Assembly: GCA_034509425.1 (NCBI GenBank)
Contig: JAVTVJ010000974.1
Span: forward strand, 124,001-188,000
DNA length: 64,000 nucleotides
From: Eopsaltria australis
Lineage: Eukaryota; Chordata; Aves; Passeriformes; Petroicidae
Reading direction: 5' to 3'
A model generated the notes under the pieces. It was not told the origin of the DNA. It saw only the letters and a list, made by a program, of their open reading frames with translations, and made no database searches. The translations under genes and the position numbers were made by a program. Positions 37,651-48,995 of the stretch are shown one piece after another (position 1 is the first letter of the stretch; each line of letters starts with the position of its first letter).

Positions 37651-38315
37651 GCCCGTCTCCCCCTCTCCTCCGCTCTCCTCCTCGCCTTTCCCCGTCCCGG
37701 TTTCCCGGTGCCCGAGGCCGCAGCAGCCGCCGCGCCCGAGCCGCGCCGCGGACGCACCGCCCGCTGCCATCCCCTCCCCGCTGGCCAGCGGGGCTCCCCC
37801 GCGCTCCCCGAGCTCCGGGCGGCTCCGGGGTCTCCTCCCGCCGCCGGGGCCCCGCGGGGCCGGCCCGGGAGCGGCGCGGCGCCGGCCGGGGCTGCGCGCA
37901 CCGGAGCCCGGCGCGCCCGGTCCCAGCGCGCACAGCTCCAGGGGCAGCCCCGCCGCTCCGGGGCCTGCCTGGAGCTCCCCGCGCCGCCCCCCGCCCGGGC
38001 CTGAGGACAGGGGGACAGGGCCGGGACCGGCCCCCCCGCCCCGGTGCCCAGCTCCGCTCCCCGCTGCCCGCGGCCGCGTTGCGCACGGGGCTCTCCCTGC
38101 CCGGGGGCTCCCCCGGGGCTCCCCCACGGCCGAGGCGGAGCGGGGGGGTCCCGGGCGGCCGGGGTGGAGCGGGGGGGACCAGCCCTGAGTGCCAGCGCTC
38201 CCCGCGCCGCCCGCAGCCCGAGCCCGGCTCCGGGGTGCGGGACAGCCCCGGGGGCGGCGGGGGGGCGGCGCGGCGGCTCCCCGGGGGCCGGAGCCGGGCC
38301 CGGGCCCCGCAGGGC

Positions 38316-38705
38316 TGTGGTTAATGTGTAATTCGGAGCATATGGTATTTTCCAAAGGCGGGCAGTTGTGCGGAGCCCGGGGGCCTGGGCCGGGGTGCAA
38401 ATAACGCTGGATGACTCGCGGGGCCGGGCGCGGAGGGCCACGGTGATGGGCTCCTCGCTGGCTAATATTTGCTCTTCAAATATTTTACTTGAAAGGTTTA
38501 CAACGTTGTTTTTTTTTTTTAATCTTCCAAGAAGGGGCCATCTGTGCCGGTGCCTCGGCTGGAGCACACCGGGGAGTCCCCGCCGGGGCCCAGCCACCAC
38601 CCCGGGGGCCGCCTTCTATTTGTTCAGCACCCGAAATAAATTAAATCGATGTAATAAAAGCGAAGCTGGATTTATGATTGAATCCCATATGTCCCTGTTT
38701 GCTTT
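38316..38705 (+). promoter_or_regulatory. Candidate PAX4 distal enhancer
   Basis: AT-rich island of about 390 bp inside a CpG island, 1.45-1.83 kb upstream of the PAX4 start codon. Seen: an HNF1-like element GGTTAATGTGTAATT at 38319-38333, CATATG E-boxes at 38339-38344 and 38686-38691, several TAAT cores (for example 38463 and 38652), a T-run, and CTTTGC-type nuclear-receptor half-sites. Mammalian PAX4 has a well known pancreatic enhancer roughly 1.5-1.9 kb upstream that binds HNF1, HNF4, PDX1 and NeuroD. Assignment rests on position and motif content only. Confidence 0.55.
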
Positions 38706-39514
38706 GCGGGACAGACGCGGGAGCGAAGCCCCTCGGGGGGATCCGGCGGGGGCTCCCCGGGGATGCTCCAGGCGCGGGGACGCGGCGGGGCCGTGCTGTC
38801 CGCCGCTCGCTGGTGCTGAAACTCCGGCGCTCTCCCGGCACCGAGTCCGTGCCCGGCCCGGGGGGCCCCGAGTCGCCCCCGAGCCCCGAGGGAGCCCCCC
38901 GGGCCGGGCGTGTGCTGGGCGCGGTCACGTCGGGCCGCCCCTTCCCCCCGTCCTCCTGGCCCTCCTGCCGTGACATCACGGCCCCGCTGCCGCGCTCAGC
39001 GCCCGCCCGGCTCCCGGGACCATCCGCCACAGCTCCACCGAGGCTCCGCAGGTACCCCCTGGCCCCGCTCCGGGCATTCCCGCTCTCCCGGGCATCTATT
39101 CCTGCGCGTGAAAGCTGCGGGAATTCGCTGTAGGAAGTGGAGGTGAAGGTGCTTGAGCCAGGAGCAGCTTTGGGGTTCCCGGGAGTTCGCGGCTCTGGCC
39201 CTGCCTCGCTGATTCCCGCTCGCTCCTTGTCCCGGTGCCGCAGAGACCGAGCTCATCCCAGTCCCGGGGCTCCTCGGCACCATCCCAGAGGGAGAGGGGT
39301 CTCACAGCTCGGCTTTCCCAGTGTTCCCAGTTCGCTGTGGGGAACGAAACCCGTGCCACCTCCGGGCATAGCACGGACCGAGCCAGGGAATGCGGGCCCC
39401 CGAGGGGATTCTTGTCCTGTTCCTTCCTTCCCTCCTTCCCGGAACCGCCTCCCGTGAGTCGCTCCAGCGCGATCCATCCCTCCCCGAGCAGAGGGAGAGG
39501 GGATGTACCTCAGC

Positions 39515-39702
39515 TTTGCTGCTCACCTGGGGAGGAGAAGGCTCCAGGGAAAGCTCAGAGCCCCTGCCAGGGCCTAAAGGGGCTCCAGGAGAGCTGCAGA
39601 GGGACTGGGGACAAGGCATGGAGGGACAGGACACAGGGAATGCTTTCCCACTGCCAGAGAGCAGGGATGGATGGGATATTGGGAAGGAATTCCTGCCTGG
39701 GA
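39515..39702 (+). mobile_element. CR1 LINE fragment upstream of PAX4
   Basis: 'gctcacctggggaggagaag' to 'gatattgggaaggaattcct', sense orientation, about 450 bp before the PAX4 start. The 3' end is missing. Confidence 0.88.
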
Positions 39703-40150
39703 CGGTGCTGAGCATGGGGGAGCCCTCAATTCCCTATGGGTCCCGGCACTGAGCTGGGGTAGGGTGAGGTGGGGACCCCTCTGTCCCCGTGGGGCGTCCA
39801 GCGGAGCTCTGCCAGCGCAGGGATGCGGCTCAGCCGCGCCGGCTCCGTTCCGGCCGGTGGCTGCTCGGGGCGGGTAGCATAGGCAGCATTCCTGGTGTCT
39901 CCAGAGCCTCTCCAGAGCCCTGGGACATCTTTTCCGGGTCTTTATCCTCTCTCCCTGGAGCACAAGGACTCCCCAAGCCGCCCTCAAGCGTTTCCATCTT
40001 CTGCTCCAAGACTCCTGCCCGTGTCCCTTCTCCCGGCAGCAGGGTCGTGGCTGAGCCCTGGACAGCGGCGCTGATTTATCCGGCCCCGCAGCATCCCCCG
40101 TGTCCCACCGGGAATTCCCAGCTCTCCCAGCCCCGTGAGGCCTCTCCACG

Positions 40151-43100
40151 ATGCAGCACCGAGGTGAGGGGCGCGGCGGCTTCGGGCACCGGGTGCCGGT
40201 GTTCCCGGTGGGAATCGGGCATGTGCTGTGCCACCATTCCCTGCTCCGGCACAAACGCATCCACCCGGCCGCTCATTCACCCGCGGCTCCGCAGGGTTCC
40301 CCCGGCCCCCGGTGACATCCAGCCCCCAGCCTGTCACCCCCCAGCCTGTCATCCCCCTGCCCTTTTCCAATTCTCCCCGTGCTCTTCCATGGGGTGTTTT
40401 TCCTGCTTCCTGGGGCCGCTGCCCCATTCCCTCCGTGCACCCACGTCCCTCCGAGCCCCAACTCCTCCTCCCCACCCGCCCCAGCGGTCCTGGCCTCATC
40501 CCCGCTGCTCTCCCGGGAATCCAGGGGGGCAGGACAGGCGGCCCAGCTCCCCCCAGCCCTGTCCCACTCCCCAGGGCCCAGCGGGGTGAACCAGCTCGGG
40601 GGGCTCTTCCTGAACGGCCGCCCCCTCCCCACTTGCAAGAGGCAGAGAATCATCGCGCTGGCGGCGAGCGGCGCCCGCAGCTCCGACATCTCCCGCAGCC
40701 TCAAGGTGCGCCCGGGTGGGGCTGGGGGTCTCCTTCCCCTCCCAAATCCTCTCCCCGCTGAAGTTTCGTCCGCAGGTGTCCAACGGCTGCGTCAGCAAAA
40801 TCCTGGGCCGCTACTACCGCACGGGGGCCGTGGGACCCAAGGCAGTGGGGGGCAGCAAGCCCCGCTTGGCCACCCCCGCCGTAGTGGCCAGGATCGCGCG
40901 GCTGAAGCTGGAGCAGCCCCGGCTCTTCGCCTGGGAGATCCGCCGGCAGCTGCACGCCGAGGGAATCTGCGCCGGCAGCGGCATCCCCAGCGTGAGTCCC
41001 GCCGGAGAACCCGGGGGCTGCGGGAATTCCCAGCGCCAGGCAGGGCAGGGGGTCCGACCCCGCGGCCGGGAGATGGAGGGTGGCGGGAGGTGGGAAGGAT
41101 GCCCAGGGAGGGGCTCGGGACTGTGGCAATGATGAGCAGGGAAGGGCTCGGGTCGACGGGAATGACGCCCCGGGAAGGGCTCAGTGCCACAAAGGGCTCG
41201 GTCTTTGGGAAGGACTCGGCAATGGGAAGAATCCGCAGGGGAGGGCTCGGTGCTTGGTGAGACGCGGAGTTGGAGCAGGCAGCGAGGGGAAGGCGAATCG
41301 CTCCTTCCCAGCAGAAGCACAGTTCCGACGGCCATCCCCGAGCCCGGCTGCCGCCTCGGGCCTCGGGACACGGCCGTGGCTCCGTGACAAGTGTCCCTGC
41401 TGGGCAGGGAGAGCTGTGCTTGCCAAGGACAGACCCGCCCTGCCAGTTCCCCGCCTTCCCAACCCCGTTAGATTCTGTCAGACCCCGAAATTCCGGGGTC
41501 CCGGATCACGAACCGGGAGCAGACGGGCACGGCCCCGAAGCGGAGAAACAGAGACAGGTCCGGGACATCCGCTTCCATTGCTGTCCCCCTCTCAGCCCCG
41601 GGGGTCCCGATCCCCTCCCGATCCCCTCTCCCCTGCCCAGGTCTCCTCCATCAACCGCGTGCTCCGGACCCTGCCCAGCGACCTCCGGCTGGCGGCCGAG
41701 CCCCGGGACCCGCGGCCACGGGGTGAGCCCTGCTGGGCTGCCCCAAAGCCCAGACCCTTCCTGACCCTTCCTGGTCCCTCCGGGGAGCGCCCAGCACCGG
41801 ACCCGCCTCCACCTTCTGCCTTTCTGTCCCCGCAGTGTCCCCTCTGGCTACGCCCCCCGTGGCCCTGGGGGCGCAGCAGCCTCCGCAGGGCTGCTCTCCG
41901 AGCCGGCGGCTCTCTCTGGGCTCTCGGCACCGGAGCGGGAGCAGGAGCAGGAACAGGACCGTGTTCTCCAGGCAGCAGGCGGAGGCTCTGGAGGAAGGTG
42001 CGCTCCCCACGGGACGCGGGCTACGAGCGAGAAGCGGGGCTGCTCCCGAGGGAGGGAATTGCGGCTTTCGGGATGGGATCGTGCCCCTGTGGCGGCCCGG
42101 TCACCGCTGCGGGGCCCCAAACCACCCCAGAGCACCCCAAACCACCCGGGAGCACCCCGAAACACCCCAAACCCCCCCAGTTCGCTGGCCCCGCTGTCTG
42201 GCTGCAGACACGTCCTGGCCTCTCCTGCCCGATGCCGGGGGTCGCTGCCCCGACCGGACCCACCTCACCCCGATCCCCCTGCAGAGTTCCAGAGGGGACA
42301 GTACCCGGACACCGCCACCCGGGAGAGCCTGGCCGCGGCCACCCAGCTCCCGGACACCACCATCAGGGTAAGAGGGGACCCACCCCGCTCCGGACGGGAG
42401 CGCGGCCACGTCCCGGTGACCGGAGCAGCCCCGGGCAGGCCGCTGGGACTAGGGCCGCCAGCTCCGGGGCGACAGGGAGCCCTCCTGCCTTCGGGGACAT
42501 CTCCAAACTGTGTCACCACTGCTGGCGGTCGCAGGGGTGGGGGCGGGTGCTGCCTCTGCATTTCCCTCTGCCCGTGTCCATGCCCGTGTCCCTGTCCATA
42601 TTCATGTCCATGCCTGGGATCAAGACACGGGCATTCCTTTGCCCATGCCCATGTCCGTATCCATGTCCGTGTCCGTGCCCAGGACCAAGCCCTTTCCTCT
42701 GCCCATGTCCTGCCTGTGTCCATGCCCGTGTTCTTGTCTGGGATCAAGCCCCTTTCTCTGCCCGTGCCCCACCCGTGTCCCACCCATGTCCTGTTCACTC
42801 CCGGGGTGTGAGGAGCTCGTGTCCCGGGGCTCAGAGCAGTGCCAAGAGGCCGGGGCGCTCCCCGTGGGATGGGCGAGGGGCGCCAGCCTCAGTTCCCTCC
42901 CCCTCCCCAGGTCTGGTTCTCGAACCGCCGAGCCAAGTGGAGACGGGAGAACAAACAGCAGCTGGAGGCTGGCGGGGCAGGTGACAGCCCTGGGACCGAG
43001 GGGACGGGACGTGGGATCTGTCGCCCGAGGGCGGGGTGGAGCCCAGGGGTGCCCCCGGGAGGGAGCGCGGCTGAAATTTGGCGCTGGGACACCTGGGGTC

Positions 43101-43824
43101 GCTTCCCAGAGCCCCACGGAGAGTTGGGGAAAGGACACGGCCGCTCCCGGTGCCCCCCGGTGAGCCAGGGCTGGGGCCGCGCGGAGCCCGAGCCAGGTCA
43201 TTGTCCCCTCCTGTGCCCACGCAGGCTCCTGGTGCGACTGGATCCCGCCCGCTCTCGGTGCCGCTGCGCAGGTAGGACATGGCCGGTCCCGGGGGCTGAG
43301 GACCCCCAACAAACTCCGGAACCCTCCGGAGCCCTCCCGTCGGGAAGCCCTGACTGGAGCGTCCCGACTCTCTGCGGTCCCCTCCGGGGTGACCTGGTCC
43401 TGGAGCACCTCCAGGGATGCGCTGTGACACCGCACTCTCTGGTCCCCCACAGCCCCTCCGGGACACTCCCGCGGGCTCGGCGCAGCCCCTCCACGGCCTC
43501 GCTCCCCGGCCTCGCCCTCCGGCCCCGCTGCACCTCTGCGCCTCCGGCCCCTGCGCCTGGGACGATGCGTGCTGCGGTACGAGGGGCCGGGCCCCGGCAC
43601 GGGCAGGGGGGAGCCGCCGGGGGTGCGGGATCCCCGGAGTGCTGGGGGTGCGCCCGGGCCACGGGGGACCGGGGGCGGTACCTGAGCTCCGTGTCCATCT
43701 CGCAGGTCTGGCTCCCGGCGGGAGCCCCGCCCCAGAGCCCTGGCAGCCCCTGGAGAGCCCCCCCTTCGCCCTGCTGCCCCCCGGGCTCGCCCCGCTGCCG
43801 GCCTGGGGCCCGGAGCCCCGCTGA
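40151..43824 (+). CDS. PAX4: PAX4, paired box plus homeobox transcription factor, complete
   Basis: Ten exons with consistent phases: 40151-40163, 40575-40705, 40776-40991, 41641-41722, 41836-41997, 42285-42367, 42911-42980, 43225-43271, 43453-43576 and 43706-43824 (TGA). They give 348 aa against about 350 in human. The paired domain (about residues 6-132) shows [31 protein letters not shown] and [10 protein letters not shown]. The homeodomain (about 184-243) shows [26 protein letters not shown] and [11 protein letters not shown], with Ser at homeodomain position 50 as in PAX proteins. The octapeptide is absent, as in PAX4. The 13-nt first exon (MQHR) is inferred from its exact phase fit and its PAX6-like start. 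The C-terminal exons 8-10 (Pro/Ala-rich) are inferred from open frame and splice sites. The gene is a beta/delta-cell fate repressor in mammals. Confidence 0.93.
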
Positions 43825-44721
43825 GCCCCCCGAGCGCCCCCCCCGCCTCCACCGCCCGGAGTGTCCCCGGCCCTGAGGGGCCCTGGCGGGACAGGGGGCT
43901 CCAACACCCCCCGAGAAGGAATTGAGGATATCCGTGAAGGGCGGGCTTCGGGGCAGCCGGGCCAGCACGGCCGGGCCAACCCCCGGCATGTGCCCAAACC
44001 ACTCCCAGATACTGGTGGATCACGGAATCCAGGTGGATCACGGTATCCAGGATCCCTGACCCGCTCCGGGAGGGCCCACGCTCCAGCACCTTCTCCAGAG
44101 CCAGGACAGCTCTCGGGAGCAGCGATCCTGGCGGAGCAGAGGGAATGTCCCGGATCCAGGGATCCCGGGTGGGAGCAGAGCCGGGGCCGCGGCTCCAGCA
44201 CCGCCAAGGCCGAGGGCACAGCGGGAGAACGGGATGGGGGGTCCCGATAGCCTCAGAGGCAGCACCTGGTGACAGAGGGGACAGCCCTGGGTGGCAGCAG
44301 CGGCTCAGGGTGGCACCTCCCGCACCTCCGCGTCCCTCGGGATTCGGGGACTCCCAGCTGGAGCTGTTCCCGTTCCCGTGCCCTCCGTTGTTATTAAACC
44401 GCTTTTCCCACTCCTCCCCGGCTCCGCCCTCGTCTCCTCCCAAACCGGGACCAGCCCCGCTCGTTTTCCCTCCCGGTTCCCGCATCGGCCCCGCCTCGCC
44501 GTGCCCGGGCGGCTGAATGGCGCTGAGACCGCGGTTCATGGGAGCACGAACAGCGTTATTTCAACACAGACTGAACTCCAGCACGGGGTGGGCGCAGGGA
44601 GGGGCGGGGAAGGACGGAGCAGCCCCGGGCGCTGGGGCCGCCTTGGGCCCCGCGGTCGCGGCTCCAGCGGGGAACGGTCCGGGGCCGCGGCAGCCAGAAC
44701 TGGACCTGCTCATCCTCCGGC
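43825..44721. other. PAX4 to acrosin-like convergent interval
   Basis: Tail-to-tail spacer of about 900 bp holding the PAX4 3' UTR and, on the other strand, the 3' UTR of the protease gene. No repeat or further gene was seen. A 13-bp repeat 'ggtggatcacgg' occurs twice near 44.03 kb. Confidence 0.6.
44393..44398 (+). terminator. Probable PAX4 polyadenylation signal
   Basis: ATTAAA hexamer about 570 bp after the PAX4 stop, followed by a T/C-rich stretch. It is the only clear signal before the convergent acrosin-like gene begins at 44,722. Confidence 0.5.
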
Positions 44722-47167
44722 TCAGCCCAGCTGGTCCCTCAGAAACTGCAAGAAATCCCTGAGCAGGTTACAGAATTTCACCAGGCTCCGGTACGAGACC
44801 GAGATGAGCAGAAACCTGTCCGGTTTCGGTGTTGGCACCGGCTCCTCGGGCACCAGGTGAATGTCTGGCTCCGGTGACGGCTCGGGCACCGACTCTGGCT
44901 CCTGCTCTGGCTCTAGCGTCGGCTCTGGTATCGGCACTGTCGTGGGCTCTGGCATTTGCACCGGCTCCGGCTCTGGCACCAGCACCGGCTCTGGCTCCGG
45001 CACCAGCTCTGGCGTTGGCTCCGGCTCGGGTGTCGGCTCTAGGGTCGGCTCTGCCTCTGGCACCAGCTCAGGTGTTGGTTGTGGCACTGTAGTCGGCTCT
45101 GGTGTCGGCTCTGGTGTCGGCTCTGCCTCTGGCACTAGCTCAGGTGTTGGTTGTGGCACTGTGGTCGGCTCTGGTGTCGGCTCTGCCTCTGGCACCAGTT
45201 CTGGTGTCGGCTGTGGCACTGTCGTCGGCTCTGTTACCGGCTCCAGTTCTGGCGTCGGCTCAGCTTCTGGCACCAGCACCGGCTCTGCCTCTGGCACCAG
45301 CTCTGGCGTTGGCTCTGGCACTGGTGTTGGCTCTGTTACCGGCTCTGGCACTGTGGTCGGCTCTGGAGTCAGCTCTGGCTCTGGCTCTGGTGTCGGGGTC
45401 CCCGCAGAAGTCGAGGTGGTGGCCTCTGGCGCAGGAGTCTGGGCGCAGTCGGGCTCTGGTGCTGGACCAGATATGTCCACGGGGTTCAAGCCCGTCTGGA
45501 TCAGGAGCCAGTTGTAGAAGTGCTGAGTGGAGGTGTAGATCCCAGGGTGCCTGGCTCTGTCACATCCTTTTCCCCAGCTGTTCATTCCCACCAACCAGAA
45601 GTAGTCAGCTCTGTTGTCCTTGCAGACGAGAGGATTCCCGCTGTCCCCCTGTGCCAGGAGAGAGGGCTCAGGGCCAGCAGCAAGATTGGCTCCTCTCTCC
45701 CCTAGCCCAGGGCTGGCCCCTCTCTCCCAACCCCAGGACTGGCTGGGCAGTGTTTGGGGGCTCGTACCTGGCAGGTGTCGATGCCGCCGTGTGGGTACCC
45801 AGCACACAGGTTGTCAGGGTGAACGGTGCCCGCGTACCAGCGGCTGCTGTTGCACAGCTCCGTGTCCATGAGGTGGACCTTCGACTCCCGTAGAACCATG
45901 CCTGGTCCCAGAACCGTGGGAATGAGCCCCCAGCAGCTGGGTGCCAGTCCCCTCCCCTTCCCAGAGCCCGGCTCTGCCCCTTCCCCACGGAGCGACGCTG
46001 TCCAGCTGTGCCCCTGCTGTTGGCTCTGGGGAAGGGCCAGACCCATCTCTCCAGAGGCTTCACAGGGCCAGCAGGAATTGTTTGGGTGGAAAGGAGCCTC
46101 ACAGCTTATCCAGTTCCACCACCATGCCCCGACCCCCCCAGGCATGGACCCCTTCCCCCAGCCCGGGCTGCTCGGACCCCCGCGCCGCTGACATCCTGCA
46201 GCCGGACTGTGGCTGTGGCCAGCCCATGTCCCCGGGATGCCCAGTCCATGTCCCCTGGGTGCTCAGCTCACCCTCAGGGCTCACGTCCTGTTTGGGAACT
46301 CACCTTTGGCAAAATCCCAGCCGGCGATGTAGCAGGATTTCAGCTCCGAGACCCTGAGCGAGGCGTCGGGCACGCAGCCCAGCTGGATGTAGTCACTGCA
46401 CTCCACGGGCTGGTCCAGCTGCACCAGGGCGATGTCGTTCCTCGCCGTGGCAGGCACGTAGTGCTGGTGCACCAGGAGCCTCTGGATGCGTCTCACTGCA
46501 GCCTCGGGGCCCGGCTGGCTCAGGTCTGAGGTCCCCATCACCACCTCCCACACAGAGACGTCCCTGGGGGACAGATGGAGAGAGGGCTGGCAGGGAGCAG
46601 AGCCACAGGCTGCAGAGCCCAGCATTTCCCAGCCTTCTGCTTCCCGAGGCAGAGAGGGGAGCAGAGAGGAAAGAGCTGGGATGAGAGTGGCACCTGATGC
46701 TATGACCTGGCCATCTGCCCGTGCTCTGGGGACATCTCTGTCCCTGCTGTTTCTTACCCGCCCCTGGCGAAGCAGTGTGCGACCGTGAGGACCCACTGGG
46801 AGCTGAGGAGGACACCTGAGCACATGTGCCACGTGCCGTTCTCCCAGGTGGCCTGGATGCTGACAATGCCAGGCCAGGCCCCTGAAGGGACACCGGTGCC
46901 ATCCACGACGCGGGACGTGCCAACAGCGGAGCTGTGATCGGAAGCCAAGGGCCAGAGCCCACAGGTCCCTCTGGAAGCACAGAGCCATCACTGCCCTGCT
47001 CGGGGACAGCAGGGACAGGGACCCCCGAGGGGCATCTGTCACCAGGTTGTGCCAGGGAACCCCCTGAGTGTCCCCGAGCCCCCTGGGGCCACTGACCTGC
47101 AGCTGTCCCAGGTGCCCCCCACGGGCCCGGCCAGGCCCAGCAGGACGAGCAGCCCCAGCAAAGCCAT
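44722..47167 (-). CDS. Acrosin-like trypsin-family serine protease with Pro/Glu/Thr repeat tail
   Basis: Five exons on the minus strand: 47167-47097, 46970-46758, 46563-46304, 45901-45768 and 45648-44722, in phase, giving 534 aa. A Leu-rich signal peptide ([14 protein letters not shown]) is followed by an activation site TSRVVDG (cleavage after Arg44). Catalytic residues are His89 (TVAHCF), Asp138 (RNDIAL) and Ser229 (GDSGNP); the Asp of DTCQGDSG marks trypsin-like Arg/Lys specificity. [10 protein letters not shown] and [14 protein letters not shown] resemble acrosin. Oddities are GDSGN in place of GDSGG, VVDG for IVGG, and a tail of about 230 residues built on [24 protein letters not shown] units (about residues 309-480) that ends in a Leu/Phe-rich amphipathic segment. 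Mammalian acrosin also has a Pro-rich tail. The family call is firm; one-to-one orthology to ACR is uncertain. Confidence 0.9.
44890..45400 (-). repeat. Coding minisatellite in the acrosin-like C-terminus
   Basis: Array of 15-60 bp units reading (on the plus strand) as variants of 'ctctggcaccagctctgg' and 'gtcggctctggt'. On the minus strand it stays in frame and encodes the Pro/Glu/Thr/Val repeats of the protease tail. Unit lengths are multiples of three, so expansion preserves the frame. Confidence 0.85.
46070..46130 (-). mobile_element. CR1 LINE tail in the acrosin-like intron 3
   Basis: 'gaattgtttgggtggaaagg' and 'cttatccagttccaccacca', antisense CR1 end. Confidence 0.75.
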
Positions 47168-48640
47168 GGGTGCCAGCGCAGGTGACAAAGACAGAACTGA
47201 GGTGTCACCTCTGGTGCCCACTGCCCTGGCGGGGCCCGTAGTGCCACCAGGCCGGGGTGATGTCACAGAGGAGCTGGTTCCATGCGTGGGGCCCGGCGGG
47301 GAGGGGCAGCTCGGGGTCACAGAGACAGGGAATGGTCTGGGGGGCAGCGCCCCAGGGCACCAGCACCGGGGGACACTGCTCAGACCCTCCTGGCATCGGG
47401 CTGGGCAGGAGCGGCTGGAGCAGCCCTGGGAGAAGGATTTGAGGGTGCTGGGGGTGAGAGCTGGACCTGACCCAGCCCAGAACCCCCCAGCCCTGGGCTG
47501 ATCCCAGTGGGCAGCCCCGGGAGGGGGATCCTGTCCCTGTGCCCCTGTGCTCAGGTGAGACCCCAGCTGCAGAGCTGCCCCAGCCCTGGGGACACAGCAG
47601 CAGGACTTGGAGCTGCTGGAGAGAGCCCAGAGGAGGCCCTGGAGCAGCTCCAGGACTGGAGACCCTCAGTTCCCAGGGATCCAGGCTGGGGGTGCTCACC
47701 TGGAGAGGAGAAGGCTCCAGGGAGAGCTCAGAGCCCCTGCCAGGGCCTGAAGGGGCTCCAGGAGAGCTGCAGAGGGACTGGGGACAAGGCCTGGAGGGAC
47801 AGGACACAGGGAATGGCTTCCCAGTGCCAGAGGGCAGGGATGGATGGGATATTGGGAAGGAATTCCTGGCTGGGCTGGAATTCCCAGAGCAGCTGTTTGT
47901 GCCCCTGGATCCCTGGCAGTGCCCAAGGCCAGGCTGGACATTGGGGCTGGGAGCCCCTGGGACAGTGGGAGGTGTGGAAGAATCAATATCTGGTGGAAGA
48001 CAGAATGCTAATTAACGAAAGAGATTTTTGTGTCATTTAGAACATTCATTTCCTTGTCAGAATGCACAAACAGATGACAAAGTTTTGTCCCGGGGTCTCT
48101 GTAGGGGCTGGAATTCTGTTGGCCACAGCCCCTGGCCAAGCACAGAGCAGTGCTGGACACGCCGGCACCAGAACGGCGCCGTTGGACTTTTATTTATCCA
48201 GGGATTTTGGGGGTTCCGGCCACACCAGGAGCAGCCCCTGTCCCTCCCGCAGGGGACAGCAGGGACAGGGCCCGGCTGGGGCCAGGGGTGGCTGGTACAG
48301 ACCCGACGGCTCTCCTGCTCCTCCCCATCGTTACCCGGGGGATGTGGAGCACCGGGATGCTCCTCCAGCCCTTTCCAGAGGGGACACTCCTGTGGAGAGG
48401 GGCTGCAGGGGCTGGGGGTGACAGCGACAGCCGTGGGGACAACATGGGATGGGTGCGACACTCTGCTCGTCCCGCTCCCCCGTCCCCGGGCGGGGACACT
48501 GCTCCGTGTCACCTCCCTGCCCCGGGCTCTGCCCCACCCGCCCCGAGGAGCAAACGGGCCCCGCTGCAGGCTGGCATTGACACCGCCCTGAGGGGGACAC
48601 GGGGGGACACGGGGCACTCGGGGGCACACACGGAGGGGGG
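47168..48640. other. Acrosin-like to GCC1 divergent interval
   Basis: Between the protease start (leftward) and the GCC1 promoter (rightward). It holds a CR1 copy at 47.53-47.98 kb followed by a short AT-rich patch (47.98-48.08 kb). No further gene seen. Confidence 0.6.
47535..47975 (+). mobile_element. CR1 LINE 3' fragment
   Basis: From 'ctgtgcccctgtgctcaggt' to 'ctgggacagtgggaggtgt', about 440 bp, truncated just short of the 3' end. Confidence 0.92.
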
Positions 48641-48995
48641 CGGGACCGCCGCGCTGTCACCGCCGTGCCGAGCCGGGTCGAAGGCCACGCCCCCATCGTT
48701 GGCCACGCCCCCTCGGCCCACAGCTGTCCCTTCGGGCTCGGGCCACGCCCCCACGTCAGACCACGCCCCCATCAGGCCACGCCCACTCCGCGCGCGGCGG
48801 CGCGTGCTCAGACCACGCCCCTCAGGGCGGAGCCACGCCCACCCCTCATCCCCCGCCCTTGGCCCCGCCCCGCTCCGGGCCCCGCCCCAATCGCCTTCTT
48901 TGGTGCGTGGCACCGCTCCCCCGTAACGGCTCCCTTTGCCCCGCCCCCTCCCGCGGCTTCCGGCGGAAGTGGCGGCGCGGCGGAACCGGCCGGGG
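48641..48995 (+). promoter_or_regulatory. GCC1 promoter and non-coding exon 1
   Basis: CpG-rich block with about seven copies of CCACGCCC (48.68-48.84 kb), the CACCC/GC-box target of KLF/SP factors, followed by an ETS-like CTTCCGGCGGAAGT at 48957-48970. A non-coding exon appears to end at 48995 with donor gtgagg, and the matching acceptor is at 49651. The transcription start was not determined. Confidence 0.6.

Larger units (their letters stand above)
34401..40150. other. SND1-PAX4 intergenic region
   Basis: Divergent interval between SND1 (leftward) and PAX4 (rightward). In order it holds the rest of the SND1 CpG island, an AT-richer patch at 35.3-35.8 kb, a CR1 tail (35.83 kb), a GATGGA-rich stretch (36.17-36.48 kb), a CCTTC microsatellite (36.66-36.74 kb), a long polypyrimidine minisatellite (37.03-37.65 kb), a second CpG island (37.7-39.0 kb), the putative PAX4 enhancer (38.3-38.7 kb) and a CR1 fragment (39.52-39.70 kb). 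No gene seen. Confidence 0.75.

Noticed and set aside
41080..42984. 634-codon plus-strand frame across PAX4
   Set aside because: It runs through PAX4 introns and exons, partly in other frames. The spliced PAX4 model explains the conserved parts.
42620..44539. 639-codon minus-strand frame opposite PAX4
   Set aside because: Antisense shadow of PAX4 exons 7-10 and 3' UTR.
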